In this document: piece after piece, positions 1 to 5,743 of the stretch
Position numbering within the stretch: position 1 is the first letter of the stretch
Layout of the letters: each line of letters starts with the position of its first letter
Made by a program: the position numbers and the translations under genes
Notes under the pieces: model-generated
Told to the model about the DNA's origin: nothing
What the model saw: the letters and a program-made list of their open reading frames with translations, nothing else
Database searches by the model: none
NCBI GenBank assembly: GCA_021733705.1
Contig: JAIPKF010000093.1
Span: 1-6,099 of the forward strand
DNA: 6,099 nt
Source: Chthoniobacterales bacterium
Lineage (GTDB): Bacteria > Verrucomicrobiota > Verrucomicrobiia > Chthoniobacterales > UBA6821
Reading direction: 5' to 3'

Positions 1-136
1 GAAGACCTACATTACGACGTTTTAAAGGATCAACACCTTTTTGAAAAAATTCTTCGTAAGACTTATTTTGTAACTCAATTAAGTTAGGGGGATTAATAGC
101 CTCATTAAGTTTTCCAAAATAGATGCGTTCAGACAT
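1..136 (-). CDS. rpoB: RNA polymerase beta subunit, N-terminal fragment (runs off left edge)
   Basis: The reverse strand from the ATG at 136-134 reads MSERIYFGKLNEAI, then PPNLIELQNKSYEEFF and an LKRRNVGL segment. This is the typical start of bacterial RpoB, whose (P)NLIE-Q--SY--F motif opens the protrusion/lobe region of the beta subunit. Only about 45 codons are present; the family is usually over 1,100 residues, and the catalytic parts lie outside the window. Its place directly downstream of rplL on the same strand is the classic rplKAJL-rpoBC order and supports the call. No Shine-Dalgarno sequence precedes the ATG (context TTGATCT-ATG). The wording of this N-terminus resembles Verrucomicrobia-type RpoB, which is an inference from memory. 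Confidence 0.9.
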   Translation of the reverse strand, partial: MSERIYFGKLNEAINPPNLIELQNKSYEEFFQKGVDPLKRRNVGL

Positions 137-199
137 AGATCAATGTGTCGCTAGTTGTTGTTTTTAGTTTCAAGCTTCTTATTCTAATGGACATGTCAA

Positions 200-216
200 G
201 GAGAGGAAACCTCTCC
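200..216 (-). promoter_or_regulatory. Strong hairpin in the rplL-rpoB spacer, possible mRNA processing or attenuation site
   Basis: GGAGAGG at 200-206 and CCTCTCC at 210-216 form a perfect 7-bp GC-rich stem with a 3-nt loop. On the minus-strand transcript an outer ATGTC/GACAT pairing can enclose it. It lies 63 nt upstream of the rpoB start. No U-run follows it in the direction of transcription, so it is not a standard intrinsic terminator. In E. coli the same spacer holds an attenuator and an RNase III site; equivalence here is inference. Confidence 0.55.
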
Positions 217-230
217 CTAACAGGACATTT

Positions 231-252
231 TAGTGGCTTAGATTTTCCACTA
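231..252 (-). promoter_or_regulatory. Second hairpin in the rplL-rpoB spacer
   Basis: TAGTGG at 231-236 and CCACTA at 247-252 can pair as a 6-bp stem around a 10-nt loop. On the transcript it precedes the stronger hairpin at 200-216 by 14 nt, making a tandem stem-loop spacer after the rplL stop. There is no U-run after it. The structure is read directly; a function in processing or beta-subunit expression is a guess. Confidence 0.35.
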
Positions 253-306
253 GTATTATTGAGATCACAGACAAGCTGATAGAAAACCCAAAATATCTTT
301 GGAAAT

Positions 307-684
307 TTACTTGATCTCCACTTTAGCGCCGGCAGCTTCGATTTTTTTCTTAATTTCTTCTGCTTCTTCTTTTGTTGCACCTTCTTTAACTGCTTTCGGA
401 GCACTTTCAACAAGGGCTTTGGCTTCTGCAAGACCTAATCCAGAAACGGCTGCACGAACTTCTTTGATAACACCGATTTTATTACTTCCAACTTCTGTTA
501 ACATCACGGTGAATGATGTTTTTTCTTCTACAGGTGCAGCAGCAGCGGCGCCACCAACAGCAGCAACAGCTACAGGGGCTGCAGCACTAACGCCCCATTT
601 TTCTTCAAGGGCTTTTACGAGTTCTGCGATTTGAAGAACAGTAAGTTCACTAAGTTGATCTACGATAGCTTGATTATCTGACAT
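307..684 (-). CDS. rplL: Ribosomal protein bL12 (L7/L12)
   Basis: Stalk protein of the large subunit, present in several copies on uL10, which recruits and stimulates translational GTPases. The 125 residues show the three standard parts. An N-terminal dimerisation helix region (about 1-32, LSELTVLQIAELVKALEEKW) is followed by an Ala/Pro/Gly-rich flexible hinge (about 33-52). The globular C-terminal domain (about 54-125) carries the conserved NKIGVIKEVR, LGLAEAKALVE and KEGATKEEAEEIKKK segments. Length is normal (121 in E. coli). The ATG at 684 gives the correct N-terminus, but no Shine-Dalgarno sequence precedes it (context CATATC-ATG). It lies between rplJ and rpoB but is separated from both by unusually long spacers, and a candidate promoter lies just upstream. 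Confidence 0.97.
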   Translation of the reverse strand: MSDNQAIVDQLSELTVLQIAELVKALEEKWGVSAAAPVAVAAVGGAAAAAPVEEKTSFTVMLTEVGSNKIGVIKEVRAAVSGLGLAEAKALVESAPKAVKEGATKEEAEEIKKKIEAAGAKVEIK

Positions 685-711
685 GATATGTATGGACTGT
701 GATAGTGTCGC

Positions 712-729
712 ACTCTGAAGCCTCAGAGT
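712..729 (-). promoter_or_regulatory. Hairpin in the rplJ-rplL spacer
   Basis: ACTCTGA at 712-718 and TCAGAGT at 723-729 form a perfect 7-bp stem with a 4-nt loop, about 28 nt upstream of the rplL start. No U-run follows on the minus-strand transcript, so it is not a terminator. It overlaps the expected start site of the candidate promoter at 730-759, so it would be whole only in read-through mRNA from rplJ. The rest of the 203-nt spacer (685-887) holds a GGAGG (minus strand, 783-787) with no credible ORF after it and a GATACTT direct repeat. Confidence 0.45.
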
Positions 730-759
730 ATTTTAGCCCAGCAGCTGCAAGGCCGACAA
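730..759 (-). promoter_or_regulatory. Candidate sigma-70-type promoter for rplL
   Basis: On the minus strand TTGTCG (754-759) is followed, after 18 nt, by TAAAAT (730-735). The -35 box matches 4 of 6 consensus bases and the -10 box 5 of 6. It would start a transcript near 723, about 40 nt before rplL. A separate promoter would suit the need for several bL12 copies per ribosome, but box matches of this quality arise often by chance in AT-rich DNA. Confidence 0.3.
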
Positions 760-887
760 GTATCGTGTTATTGAAGTATCACCCTCCGTAGCTTAAGACG
801 TTGGGAGAAAGTTAGTGTTGTGCTGTTGATGCAGCGGATGAAGTGTTTAAATTGTGAATATTAACGAGTCATTAAAAAGAGGGAATC

Positions 888-1403
888 TTACGAAGCTCCT
901 TCTGATACCTTTGCTAAAAGAAGACGAGCCAGACTTGTTCCCGGTTCATTGAGTGTTCTCACAAGCTGAGTTGCAGGCATCAGAAGAAGTCCAAGCAATT
1001 GAGATTGCAACGCTTGTTTTGATGGCAGCGACGCAAGTACCATTATTTGATCAAAAGAAAGTAAATCGCTGTCCAAAACGCCAGCACGAACAACCGGTTT
1101 TTGAAATTCTGCATGAAATGTTTTTAACACTTTTGCTGCAGCACAGATATCTTCCTCTCCAGCTACAATGGCCGTTTGTCCAGTAAGATAGGTGTCCAGA
1201 TCAGTAATTCCTGTATCGTTAAGAGCTCTACGAAGAAAGGTATTTTTGACCACCGAACATGTAGAGCCTACTGCTAATAGACGGCTACGAAGTTCTGAAA
1301 AATGAGGAACACTCATTCCACTATACTCCAATAAAATTACAAATGGTGAAGCATTCAGCTTCAACTTAACATCGTCAACAATAGTAGATTTTTCGAGTCT
1401 CAT
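888..1403 (-). CDS. rplJ: Ribosomal protein uL10
   Basis: Forms the base of the ribosomal stalk, binding 23S rRNA together with uL11 and carrying bL12 dimers on its C-terminal helix. The 171 residues (165 in E. coli) show the N-terminal rRNA-binding domain with EKSTIVDD, a SPFVILLEYSGM beta-strand, LRSRLLAVG and VVKNTFLRRAL. The last ~40 residues form a hydrophobic helix region (LLGLLLMPATQLVRTLNEPG, then LARLLLAKV), the expected bL12-docking part. The start ATG at 1403 lies only 8 nt after the rplA stop and has no Shine-Dalgarno sequence (context TCTTTC-ATG), so translation is probably coupled to rplA. In E. coli the uL10-bL12 complex represses its own mRNA; no comparable leader is possible here except inside the 3' end of rplA. 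Confidence 0.96.
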   Translation of the reverse strand: MRLEKSTIVDDVKLKLNASPFVILLEYSGMSVPHFSELRSRLLAVGSTCSVVKNTFLRRALNDTGITDLDTYLTGQTAIVAGEEDICAAAKVLKTFHAEFQKPVVRAGVLDSDLLSFDQIMVLASLPSKQALQSQLLGLLLMPATQLVRTLNEPGTSLARLLLAKVSEGAS

Positions 1404-1411
1404 GAAAGATA

Positions 1412-2140
1412 TTAGCGTGCTTGTTTAAGAAAAGGAGCTGCATCGACTTTAATGCCGGGGAGCATCGTGGCTGCCAACGTGATTGTTTCAACAAAGGATC
1501 CTTTTGCTGTGGCAGGTCGTGCTTTAATAACAGCTTCGATAACTGTTGTTGCATTAGCCAATAATTCATCTTTAGTAAATGAAAATTTACCTACAGGCAT
1601 GGCTACATTTCCATTTTTGTCTAACTTAAATTCAATACGCCCTGCTTTGACTTCACGAACAGCTTGTGCAGTATCATCGCTCACGGTTCCCGTTTTAGGA
1701 TTTGGCATCAAACCACGCGGTCCAAGGACCTTTCCTAATTTTCTGACTTCCGTCATTGCTGCAGGAGTTGAAATGGCAACATCGAAGTCAGCAAAGCCTT
1801 CTTGGCACTTCTTAATCATTTCTTCATAGCCGACATATTCTGCTCCAGCTTCGAGAGCTGCTGATGCTGCAGAACCTGTTGCAAAAACTAAGACACGAAC
1901 ATTTTTTCCACTTCCATGCGGAAGTGGTGAAGTGCCACGTACCATTTGATCACTCTGTCTTGGATCGACACCCAAGCGCATAGAAAGAGTCACCGTTTGA
2001 TTAAATTTTGTCTCTGGCATTGACTTTAATAGGGTCAATGCTTCAGGAAGCTGGTATTTTTTCCCAGAATCGACAAGAGCTGCAGCTGCACGATAACGCT
2101 TGCTTTGTTTATTTTTTTGAGAGGAATGTTTTTTAATCAT
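1412..2140 (-). CDS. rplA: Ribosomal protein uL1
   Basis: Forms the mobile L1 stalk on 23S rRNA helices 76-78 that helps release E-site tRNA, and in many bacteria acts as a translational repressor of the rplK-rplA mRNA. The 242 residues (234 in E. coli) carry the family signature GKVLGPRGLMPNPKTGTV at about 136-153, plus GVDPRQSDQMVRG near 57-69 and SFVETITLAATM near the C-terminus. The N-terminus begins with a basic stretch (IKKHSSQKNKQSKRYR). The ATG at 2140 is the best start; the context CTATC-ATG lacks a Shine-Dalgarno sequence. An AGGAG lies about 29 nt upstream, and the reading frame stays open there, but no standard start codon sits at a suitable distance from it. The spacer to rplK is 81 nt. 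Confidence 0.97.
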   Translation of the reverse strand: MIKKHSSQKNKQSKRYRAAAALVDSGKKYQLPEALTLLKSMPETKFNQTVTLSMRLGVDPRQSDQMVRGTSPLPHGSGKNVRVLVFATGSAASAALEAGAEYVGYEEMIKKCQEGFADFDVAISTPAAMTEVRKLGKVLGPRGLMPNPKTGTVSDDTAQAVREVKAGRIEFKLDKNGNVAMPVGKFSFTKDELLANATTVIEAVIKARPATAKGSFVETITLAATMLPGIKVDAAPFLKQAR

Positions 2141-2221
2141 GATAGATGCAGTGCAAACGATGTTGAGATCTCCTGCTGTTGTTCTGATTGGTAAAGAGAG
2201 ATGGCTTATTGAGGATATTTA

Positions 2222-2647
2222 TTAGGATGTGATTTCAATACCCATCTGGCGAGCAGTTCCACATAGGGTACGAAACGCAGCTTCGGGAGTGTTGGCATTC
2301 ATATCACCAATTTTTATTTTAACGATTTCCATTATCTGGCTTTTTGTCAATTTGCCAACTTTTGTTTTATTAGGTTCTTTGGAGCCTGAAGCAATGCCTG
2401 CTGCTTTTTTTAACAAAATACCTGCAGGTGGTGACTTGGTAATGAAGGTAAAACTTTTATCTTTATAGACAGTGATGACAACCGGCAAAATATCACCTGC
2501 CTGTTTTTGTGTTGCTGCATTAAAGTCCTTGCAGAAAGCCATGATATTTACCCCTTGCTGGCCTAGCGCGGGACCAACGGGAGGTGCAGGATTTGCAGCT
2601 CCAGCAGGAATCTGAAGTTTGATTTTAGCAACAATTTCTTTAGCCAT
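2222..2647 (-). CDS. rplK: Ribosomal protein uL11
   Basis: Binds the GTPase-associated region of 23S rRNA at the stalk base, next to uL10, and is the site of thiostrepton action and of stringent-response sensing in the family. The 141 residues equal the usual length. The N-terminal domain begins MAKEIVAKIKLQIPAG and contains PAPPVGPALGQQGVNIMAF, including the prolines at 22 and 26 known for thiostrepton contact. The C-terminal rRNA-binding domain ends in RTLCGTARQMGI. It is the first gene of the minus-strand operon: the divergent neighbour is mscL, and secE-nusG, the normal upstream partners, are not present. No Shine-Dalgarno sequence precedes the ATG (context CGCTTC-ATG). Confidence 0.97.
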   Translation of the reverse strand: MAKEIVAKIKLQIPAGAANPAPPVGPALGQQGVNIMAFCKDFNAATQKQAGDILPVVITVYKDKSFTFITKSPPAGILLKKAAGIASGSKEPNKTKVGKLTKSQIMEIVKIKIGDMNANTPEAAFRTLCGTARQMGIEITS

Positions 2648-2681
2648 GAAGCGTGATGTTCGTAATAAAACTGCGTTAATG

Positions 2682-2700
2682 TTCGTCTTGACGTGACGAA
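2682..2700 (-). promoter_or_regulatory. Hairpin in the rplK leader, possible autoregulatory site
   Basis: TTCGTC at 2682-2687 and GACGAA at 2695-2700 pair as a 6-bp stem with a 7-nt loop. If the promoter at 2711-2763 is right, the hairpin lies within the first ~25 nt of the mRNA and about 35 nt before the rplK start. In E. coli, uL1 represses this operon by binding an rRNA-like structure in the rplK leader. Whether this hairpin imitates the L1 rRNA site is not established here. Confidence 0.4.
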
Positions 2701-2710
2701 AAGGACGGCA

Positions 2711-2763
2711 ATAGTGCCTTACGAAACTAATTAGTGCAAGCTCTTTTTTTAAAAACTTTTTTC
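2711..2763 (-). promoter_or_regulatory. Candidate rplK operon promoter with UP element
   Basis: On the minus strand TTGCAC (2734-2739) and CACTAT (2711-2716) are separated by exactly 17 nt. Each box matches consensus only 3 of 6, though the -10 keeps the key A2 and T6. Directly upstream (2744-2762) lie a run of A, a run of T and a further run of A, closely resembling an alpha-CTD-binding UP element of strong rRNA/r-protein promoters. The predicted start is near 2704, giving a leader of about 57 nt. Confidence 0.45.
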
Positions 2764-2798
2764 TTGAATTTTCTACCCTTATCCCTCATCAACATTTG

Positions 2799-3245
2799 AT
2801 GACTTCTCGTATACTAAATGAGTTTAAAGAGTTTATTTCTCGTGGAAATGTCATCGATCTAGCAATTGGTGTGATTATTGGTGCTGCCTTTGGAAAAATT
2901 GTCAACTCCTTGGTCAATGATATTATCATGCCACCTATAGGCCTCCTACTTAAAGGAATCAGTTTTAAAGATTTTTTCCTTCCTCTAGATGGACGCCATT
3001 ACGAGAGCTTAGAAGCAGCCCAGAAAGCTGGTATTGCCATCATTAATTACGGAAATTTTATTACTGTTAGCATTGAATTCATCATTGTTGCTTTTTCGAT
3101 CTTTGCGATGGTAAAGACAATCAACATGCTTAAAAAAAATGCCGTTACGGCCTTTGCAACCGCTCCAACAAAAACAGAGCTCTTGCTTTCTGAAATTCGT
3201 GATGAATTCAAGAAGCACTCTCCTCTCAATAAGAGAGATGAGTAA
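2799..3245 (+). CDS. mscL: Large-conductance mechanosensitive channel MscL
   Basis: A homo-pentameric inner-membrane channel that opens under membrane tension and releases solutes during hypo-osmotic shock. The 148 residues (136 in E. coli) begin with the amphipathic N-terminal helix (NEFKEFISRGNVIDLA). TM1 follows (about 19-46, GVIIGAAFGKIVNSLV then DIIMPP), then a periplasmic loop (about 51-86) and TM2 (about 87-110, FITVSIEFIIVAFSIFAMV). The cytoplasmic tail carries the conserved ELLLSEIRDEFKK. By alignment with E. coli, the pore-constriction residues L19 and V23 are L21 and V25 here. I chose the ATG at 2799 over the TTG directly before it. No Shine-Dalgarno sequence is visible. It is divergent from rplK, convergent with the Chr genes, and probably transcribed alone. 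Confidence 0.97.
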   Translation: MTSRILNEFKEFISRGNVIDLAIGVIIGAAFGKIVNSLVNDIIMPPIGLLLKGISFKDFFLPLDGRHYESLEAAQKAGIAIINYGNFITVSIEFIIVAFSIFAMVKTINMLKKNAVTAFATAPTKTELLLSEIRDEFKKHSPLNKRDE

Positions 3246-3250
3246 ACCAC

Positions 3251-3285
3251 AGATCTCATGGAAGGGACAGTGAGAGATTTTTTTT
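3251..3285 (+). terminator. Probable intrinsic terminator of mscL
   Basis: AGATCTC (3251-3257) pairs with GAGATTT (3274-3280) with one G-U pair, and an 8-T run spans 3278-3285. An alternative 5-bp register, TCTCA/TGAGA, is possible. The loop is long and the stem weak, but position (6 nt after the mscL stop) and T-run fit. There is no matching T-run for the minus-strand Chr genes that end at 3301, so it seems to work in one direction only. Confidence 0.6.
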
Positions 3286-3300
3286 AAATAAAGATTCTAC

Positions 3301-3861
3301 TTATTTTAAAAGGATTCTGCTTAACAGGGCTGCTACGAGCATAATTAGTATCGGATTTATTTTTGTTTTTAGAATAATCACGAGTGAAATAATCCCTATT
3401 ATGCCAGTCACCCATCCACTAATGGCAGTCCTAGCCACAATCCATGTTGAGGCCAAAATAAGCCCTGTGGTCATTGGCATGAGGGCTTTTTCAATAGATA
3501 GTTGCCAGGGACTCCCTAGAATTTTTTCCCAAAAACTAGAAACGATAAGAAGTAAAATAGAACTCGGGACAAACATCGCAAGAATAGAAATGACGGCACC
3601 TATAACGGCTGAAAGAAACAAGAAATGGGAGCCTTGCGGAAACCCGGTAGCCTTTAAGGCAATTAATTCAACAATTAAAGTAGAGGGACCAGGAGCTGCT
3701 TTGCTGATACTAAAAAGATCTAAAAATTGCTGATCTGTCATCCAGTGATACTGAGAAACAGCAGCCATATGCATGCTTGGAAGAACAGTATTGCCTCCTC
3801 CGAAAGCAGAAAGCGAGAGAGCAGAGAATAATTTTGCAATTGTAAGGTAGGTATCATTCAT
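3301..3861 (-). CDS. Chromate transporter half, downstream member of a two-gene CHR pair
   Basis: A half-size member of the CHR (ChrA) family, inner-membrane proteins that mostly export chromate. Short-chain members carry one CHR domain and are usually encoded as adjacent pairs, both needed for function in B. subtilis. The 186 residues show the CHR signature: LSLSAFGGGNTVLPSM (about 15-30), W40 with TDQQFLDLF, then the APGPST motif (56-61). About five or six hydrophobic segments follow (for example AVIGAVISILAMFVPSSILL). The ATG at 3861 overlaps the upstream gene's stop by 8 nt in the pattern ATGAATGA, which suggests translational coupling. A TTG at 3876 would add five residues and is less likely. 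The substrate in this organism is not certain; some CHR homologues do not confer chromate resistance. Confidence 0.88.
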   Translation of the reverse strand: MNDTYLTIAKLFSALSLSAFGGGNTVLPSMHMAAVSQYHWMTDQQFLDLFSISKAAPGPSTLIVELIALKATGFPQGSHFLFLSAVIGAVISILAMFVPSSILLLIVSSFWEKILGSPWQLSIEKALMPMTTGLILASTWIVARTAISGWVTGIIGIISLVIILKTKINPILIMLVAALLSRILLK

Positions 3862-4534
3862 TATTTTTTTTCTCAAGATGGTTTTTAATATCTAAAGCGG
3901 TCTCTTCCTTTTTTTTTGGTATACGTGGGCGATACCACCAAAGAGCAACGGGAGCGACCATAAGAATTGCAATCGGAACATGAAAATGGCCAACTCTCAC
4001 AAGCAGAAACGTGATGATGAAAATAAGGATATCTACAACGTTTTTTAATGATTCTTCTGCAGCCTCCACAAACATACTTGCCATCAGTCCACAGGCAACA
4101 GCACCCGCTCCTTTTAACATTACTTCAACAGAGGGAAGAGCACCCATTGAAAAATAAAGATATCCTAATCCAAAAAAAATAAATGAGGATGGTAAAATGA
4201 GAAACAGACTTGCAATGAATGCTCCTGCAATACCACAAAGATGATTTCCGATGTAAAGGGAAATACCAACAACATTAGCCCCTGGTAAAAGCTGACAAAA
4301 AGAGAGCCCTGTAAAAAACTCTTCATTAGTCAACCATTTCTTGTCTTCGACAATGATGCGACGAATATAAGCCGTGCCCCCTCCTCCAAAACTAGTAACA
4401 CCTATAAAGAAAAATACATTGGCAATGTGGTGAAGTGATACGGCATTTTTCTGAGAAGATCGTTCGCCATTGACTGTTTGCAAATCGCTTTCAAGTATAC
4501 TTGAATTACAGCTATTATTAGACTCCGGATCCAT
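3854..4534 (-). CDS. Chromate transporter half, upstream member of a two-gene CHR pair
   Basis: The partner CHR-family protein, 226 residues, encoded directly before and overlapping the second half. It shows FFFIGVTSFGGGGTAYIRR (about 41-59), the KKWLTNEEFFTGLSFCQLLPGANV signature with W67 and P84-G85, and a GAFIASLFLILPSSFIFFGLG membrane segment. Together about six hydrophobic segments are visible. The conserved domain starts only at about residue 34. The preceding Ser/Asn/Glu-rich hydrophilic stretch is unusual for a short CHR protein. No other ATG occurs before the domain, and no Shine-Dalgarno sequence supports the ATG at 4534. The C-terminal ~25 residues are highly charged. The two halves have diverged, as expected for an obligate heterodimer of opposite orientation. 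The 80-nt gap to the PLD gene upstream has no clear terminator, so co-transcription with it is possible. Confidence 0.87.
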   Translation of the reverse strand: MDPESNNSCNSSILESDLQTVNGERSSQKNAVSLHHIANVFFFIGVTSFGGGGTAYIRRIIVEDKKWLTNEEFFTGLSFCQLLPGANVVGISLYIGNHLCGIAGAFIASLFLILPSSFIFFGLGYLYFSMGALPSVEVMLKGAGAVACGLMASMFVEAAEESLKNVVDILIFIITFLLVRVGHFHVPIAILMVAPVALWWYRPRIPKKKEETALDIKNHLEKKNNE

Positions 4535-4614
4535 GGGAAGTTTTTTTAATATTTCAATATTCCCTAGAGTTATTCGGATCTTTCACTCTCTTCAGATTTT
4601 CCACGAACGAGATG

Positions 4615-5682
4615 CTATACTTCCTTTTTTTCTTGAGACAGGGGCTGCTTCCCTTTTTTCTTTTCTTCTGCTTCCTTGAGATCAGCCTCAATACTTTCAT
4701 CTGAAAGCTCTATTTTTTTAGAGTTTTCCCAATCTTTTTTGAAAATTTCCACAAGCTGATGGATTAACTCGGGATCATCAAAAAAGACTCCTAATTCACG
4801 CCGTTCATTAAAACATTTAGGATAGAAATTAAAAGAGCTCAACAATGCTCTTTTTTCATCTGCAATCATCAGCTTAGCATGTAAATGCATTCCATGAAGT
4901 TTACGCACATGAATCCCAAGGTCATGAAGAAGCCGTAATCCTGCAATCCCCTCCAGACGATAAAAATCTCGTAAGGAATGAACAGGAAGCCCCATTGCAT
5001 GAATAGTGAGATTCCGTTTTGCTTTTCCCTCTAATAAGGACTCAATCACGGGACTGTCGACATATTTTTCATGTTGAATGTAGAGTGACTCTTGAGCAGA
5101 ACGAATAAAATGAATGACCGATTCACGTGATTTACCGACACTCCACGTTAGGTTAGAAATAACAGGAGGTTTAAAATCCAGACGGTTCCAATCAGCATCA
5201 AAACAGGCCTTAACCTCCTCTACCTCTCTAGAATCGGAGGTTACCAAAGCATAATCACGAGTCTCTCCAAAATATTTTGGCGCCCAATTTAGAGACATAA
5301 TAAAAGCCTTCTCATCATCAATCACCATCGATTTTTCATGGGTGATGGGATATGCAGGATTAGTTTCTTTGACAGGGACAGAAGCCTTTTTAAAAAAAGC
5401 GAAAGCTTCATCGTTGTCATGTTCTCCTGTGAACCTTGATGGATTCAGCATGACACGCACAGCCACTCCACGATGATGTGCTGCAACGACCTCTTTCATC
5501 AGCCGTGGTTCTGAAAACTGAAACATTTTTATATCAAGTGTTTTCTTTGCTCCTCGTAATGCTTCTTGGAATGGTTCGATTCCATCATCGGGAGCAATAA
5601 TCAAATGGTGTTTTTTTTCTAGAGACATATAAGTTTTGTAAAAATCTTGCGTGATCAACGATCTGCAAGCATCCTCTAACAT
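4615..5682 (-). CDS. Phospholipase D superfamily protein with two HKD motifs
   Basis: Members of this superfamily transfer or hydrolyse phosphodiester bonds through a covalent phospho-histidine: cardiolipin synthases, phospholipases D and some nucleases. The 355 residues hold two complete catalytic motifs, H115-K117-D122 (HEKSMVIDD) and H268-K270-D275 (HAKLMIADE), each followed by a typical (S)xN segment (SLNW, SSFNF). Two PLD domains are thus fused in one chain, as in cardiolipin synthase. However, the two N-terminal membrane helices of bacterial ClsA are missing and no signal peptide is seen, so it is predicted cytosolic or peripheral. The C-terminal ~40 residues are Lys/Glu-rich and probably disordered. 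The ATG at 5682 is preceded by GAAGGA with no spacer, a poor site; M19 (5628) is an alternative start, and the PLD fold begins after it. Substrate cannot be decided from sequence: a ClsB/C-type cardiolipin synthase or another phosphatidyl/nucleotidyl transferase. Confidence 0.88.
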   Translation of the reverse strand: MLEDACRSLITQDFYKTYMSLEKKHHLIIAPDDGIEPFQEALRGAKKTLDIKMFQFSEPRLMKEVVAAHHRGVAVRVMLNPSRFTGEHDNDEAFAFFKKASVPVKETNPAYPITHEKSMVIDDEKAFIMSLNWAPKYFGETRDYALVTSDSREVEEVKACFDADWNRLDFKPPVISNLTWSVGKSRESVIHFIRSAQESLYIQHEKYVDSPVIESLLEGKAKRNLTIHAMGLPVHSLRDFYRLEGIAGLRLLHDLGIHVRKLHGMHLHAKLMIADEKRALLSSFNFYPKCFNERRELGVFFDDPELIHQLVEIFKKDWENSKKIELSDESIEADLKEAEEKKKGKQPLSQEKKEV

Positions 5683-5733
5683 TCCTTCGGTTGCAAAGTT
5701 TTTTTAGAGCTTCAAATAGTATTCAGACATCAT

Positions 5734-5743
5734 ATTTGCAAAT
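5734..5743. promoter_or_regulatory. Perfect 10-bp palindrome in the PLD/tRNA divergent spacer
   Basis: ATTTGCAAAT is perfectly self-complementary and sits between the divergent PLD gene and the tRNA-Arg-murI unit (spacer 5683-5795). Its TTGCAA core lies 17 nt from a weak TATTTG on the minus strand, a possible but poor promoter for the PLD gene. It might be a small operator. No convincing promoter for the tRNA was found: TATTAT at 5786-5791 is too close to the tRNA 5' end. Confidence 0.2.

Noticed and set aside
129..431. A Lys-rich 100-codon minus-strand open frame across the rplL 3' end and the spacer
   Set aside because: It is an out-of-frame reading of rplL (Lys/Ala-rich codons give KKLRKK-type strings), resembles no family, and overlaps a certain gene on the same strand.
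299..634. Plus-strand open frame opposite rplL
   Set aside because: Ala/Ser/Pro-rich antisense shadow of the bL12 hinge; no ribosome-binding site and no recognisable domain.
1452..1829. Plus-strand 125-codon open frame opposite rplA
   Set aside because: Antisense shadow of a highly conserved gene with no independent support.
2154..2175. AGGAG with an alternative upstream start for rplA
   Set aside because: The frame is open, but only an ATC codon sits at the right distance. The ATG at 2140 gives a normal uL1 N-terminus.
2742..2763. T-run/A-run/T-run as an intrinsic terminator
   Set aside because: No GC stem and no gene ending here; its position just upstream of a -35 box fits an UP element better.
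2796..2798. TTG as the mscL start
   Set aside because: It lies directly before an ATG that gives the expected MscL N-terminus; the extra residue has no support.
3862..3876. TTG start of the second Chr gene at 3876
   Set aside because: The ATG at 3861 gives a compact ATGAATGA stop/start overlap and a normal N-terminus; the TTG adds only a basic MRKKI.
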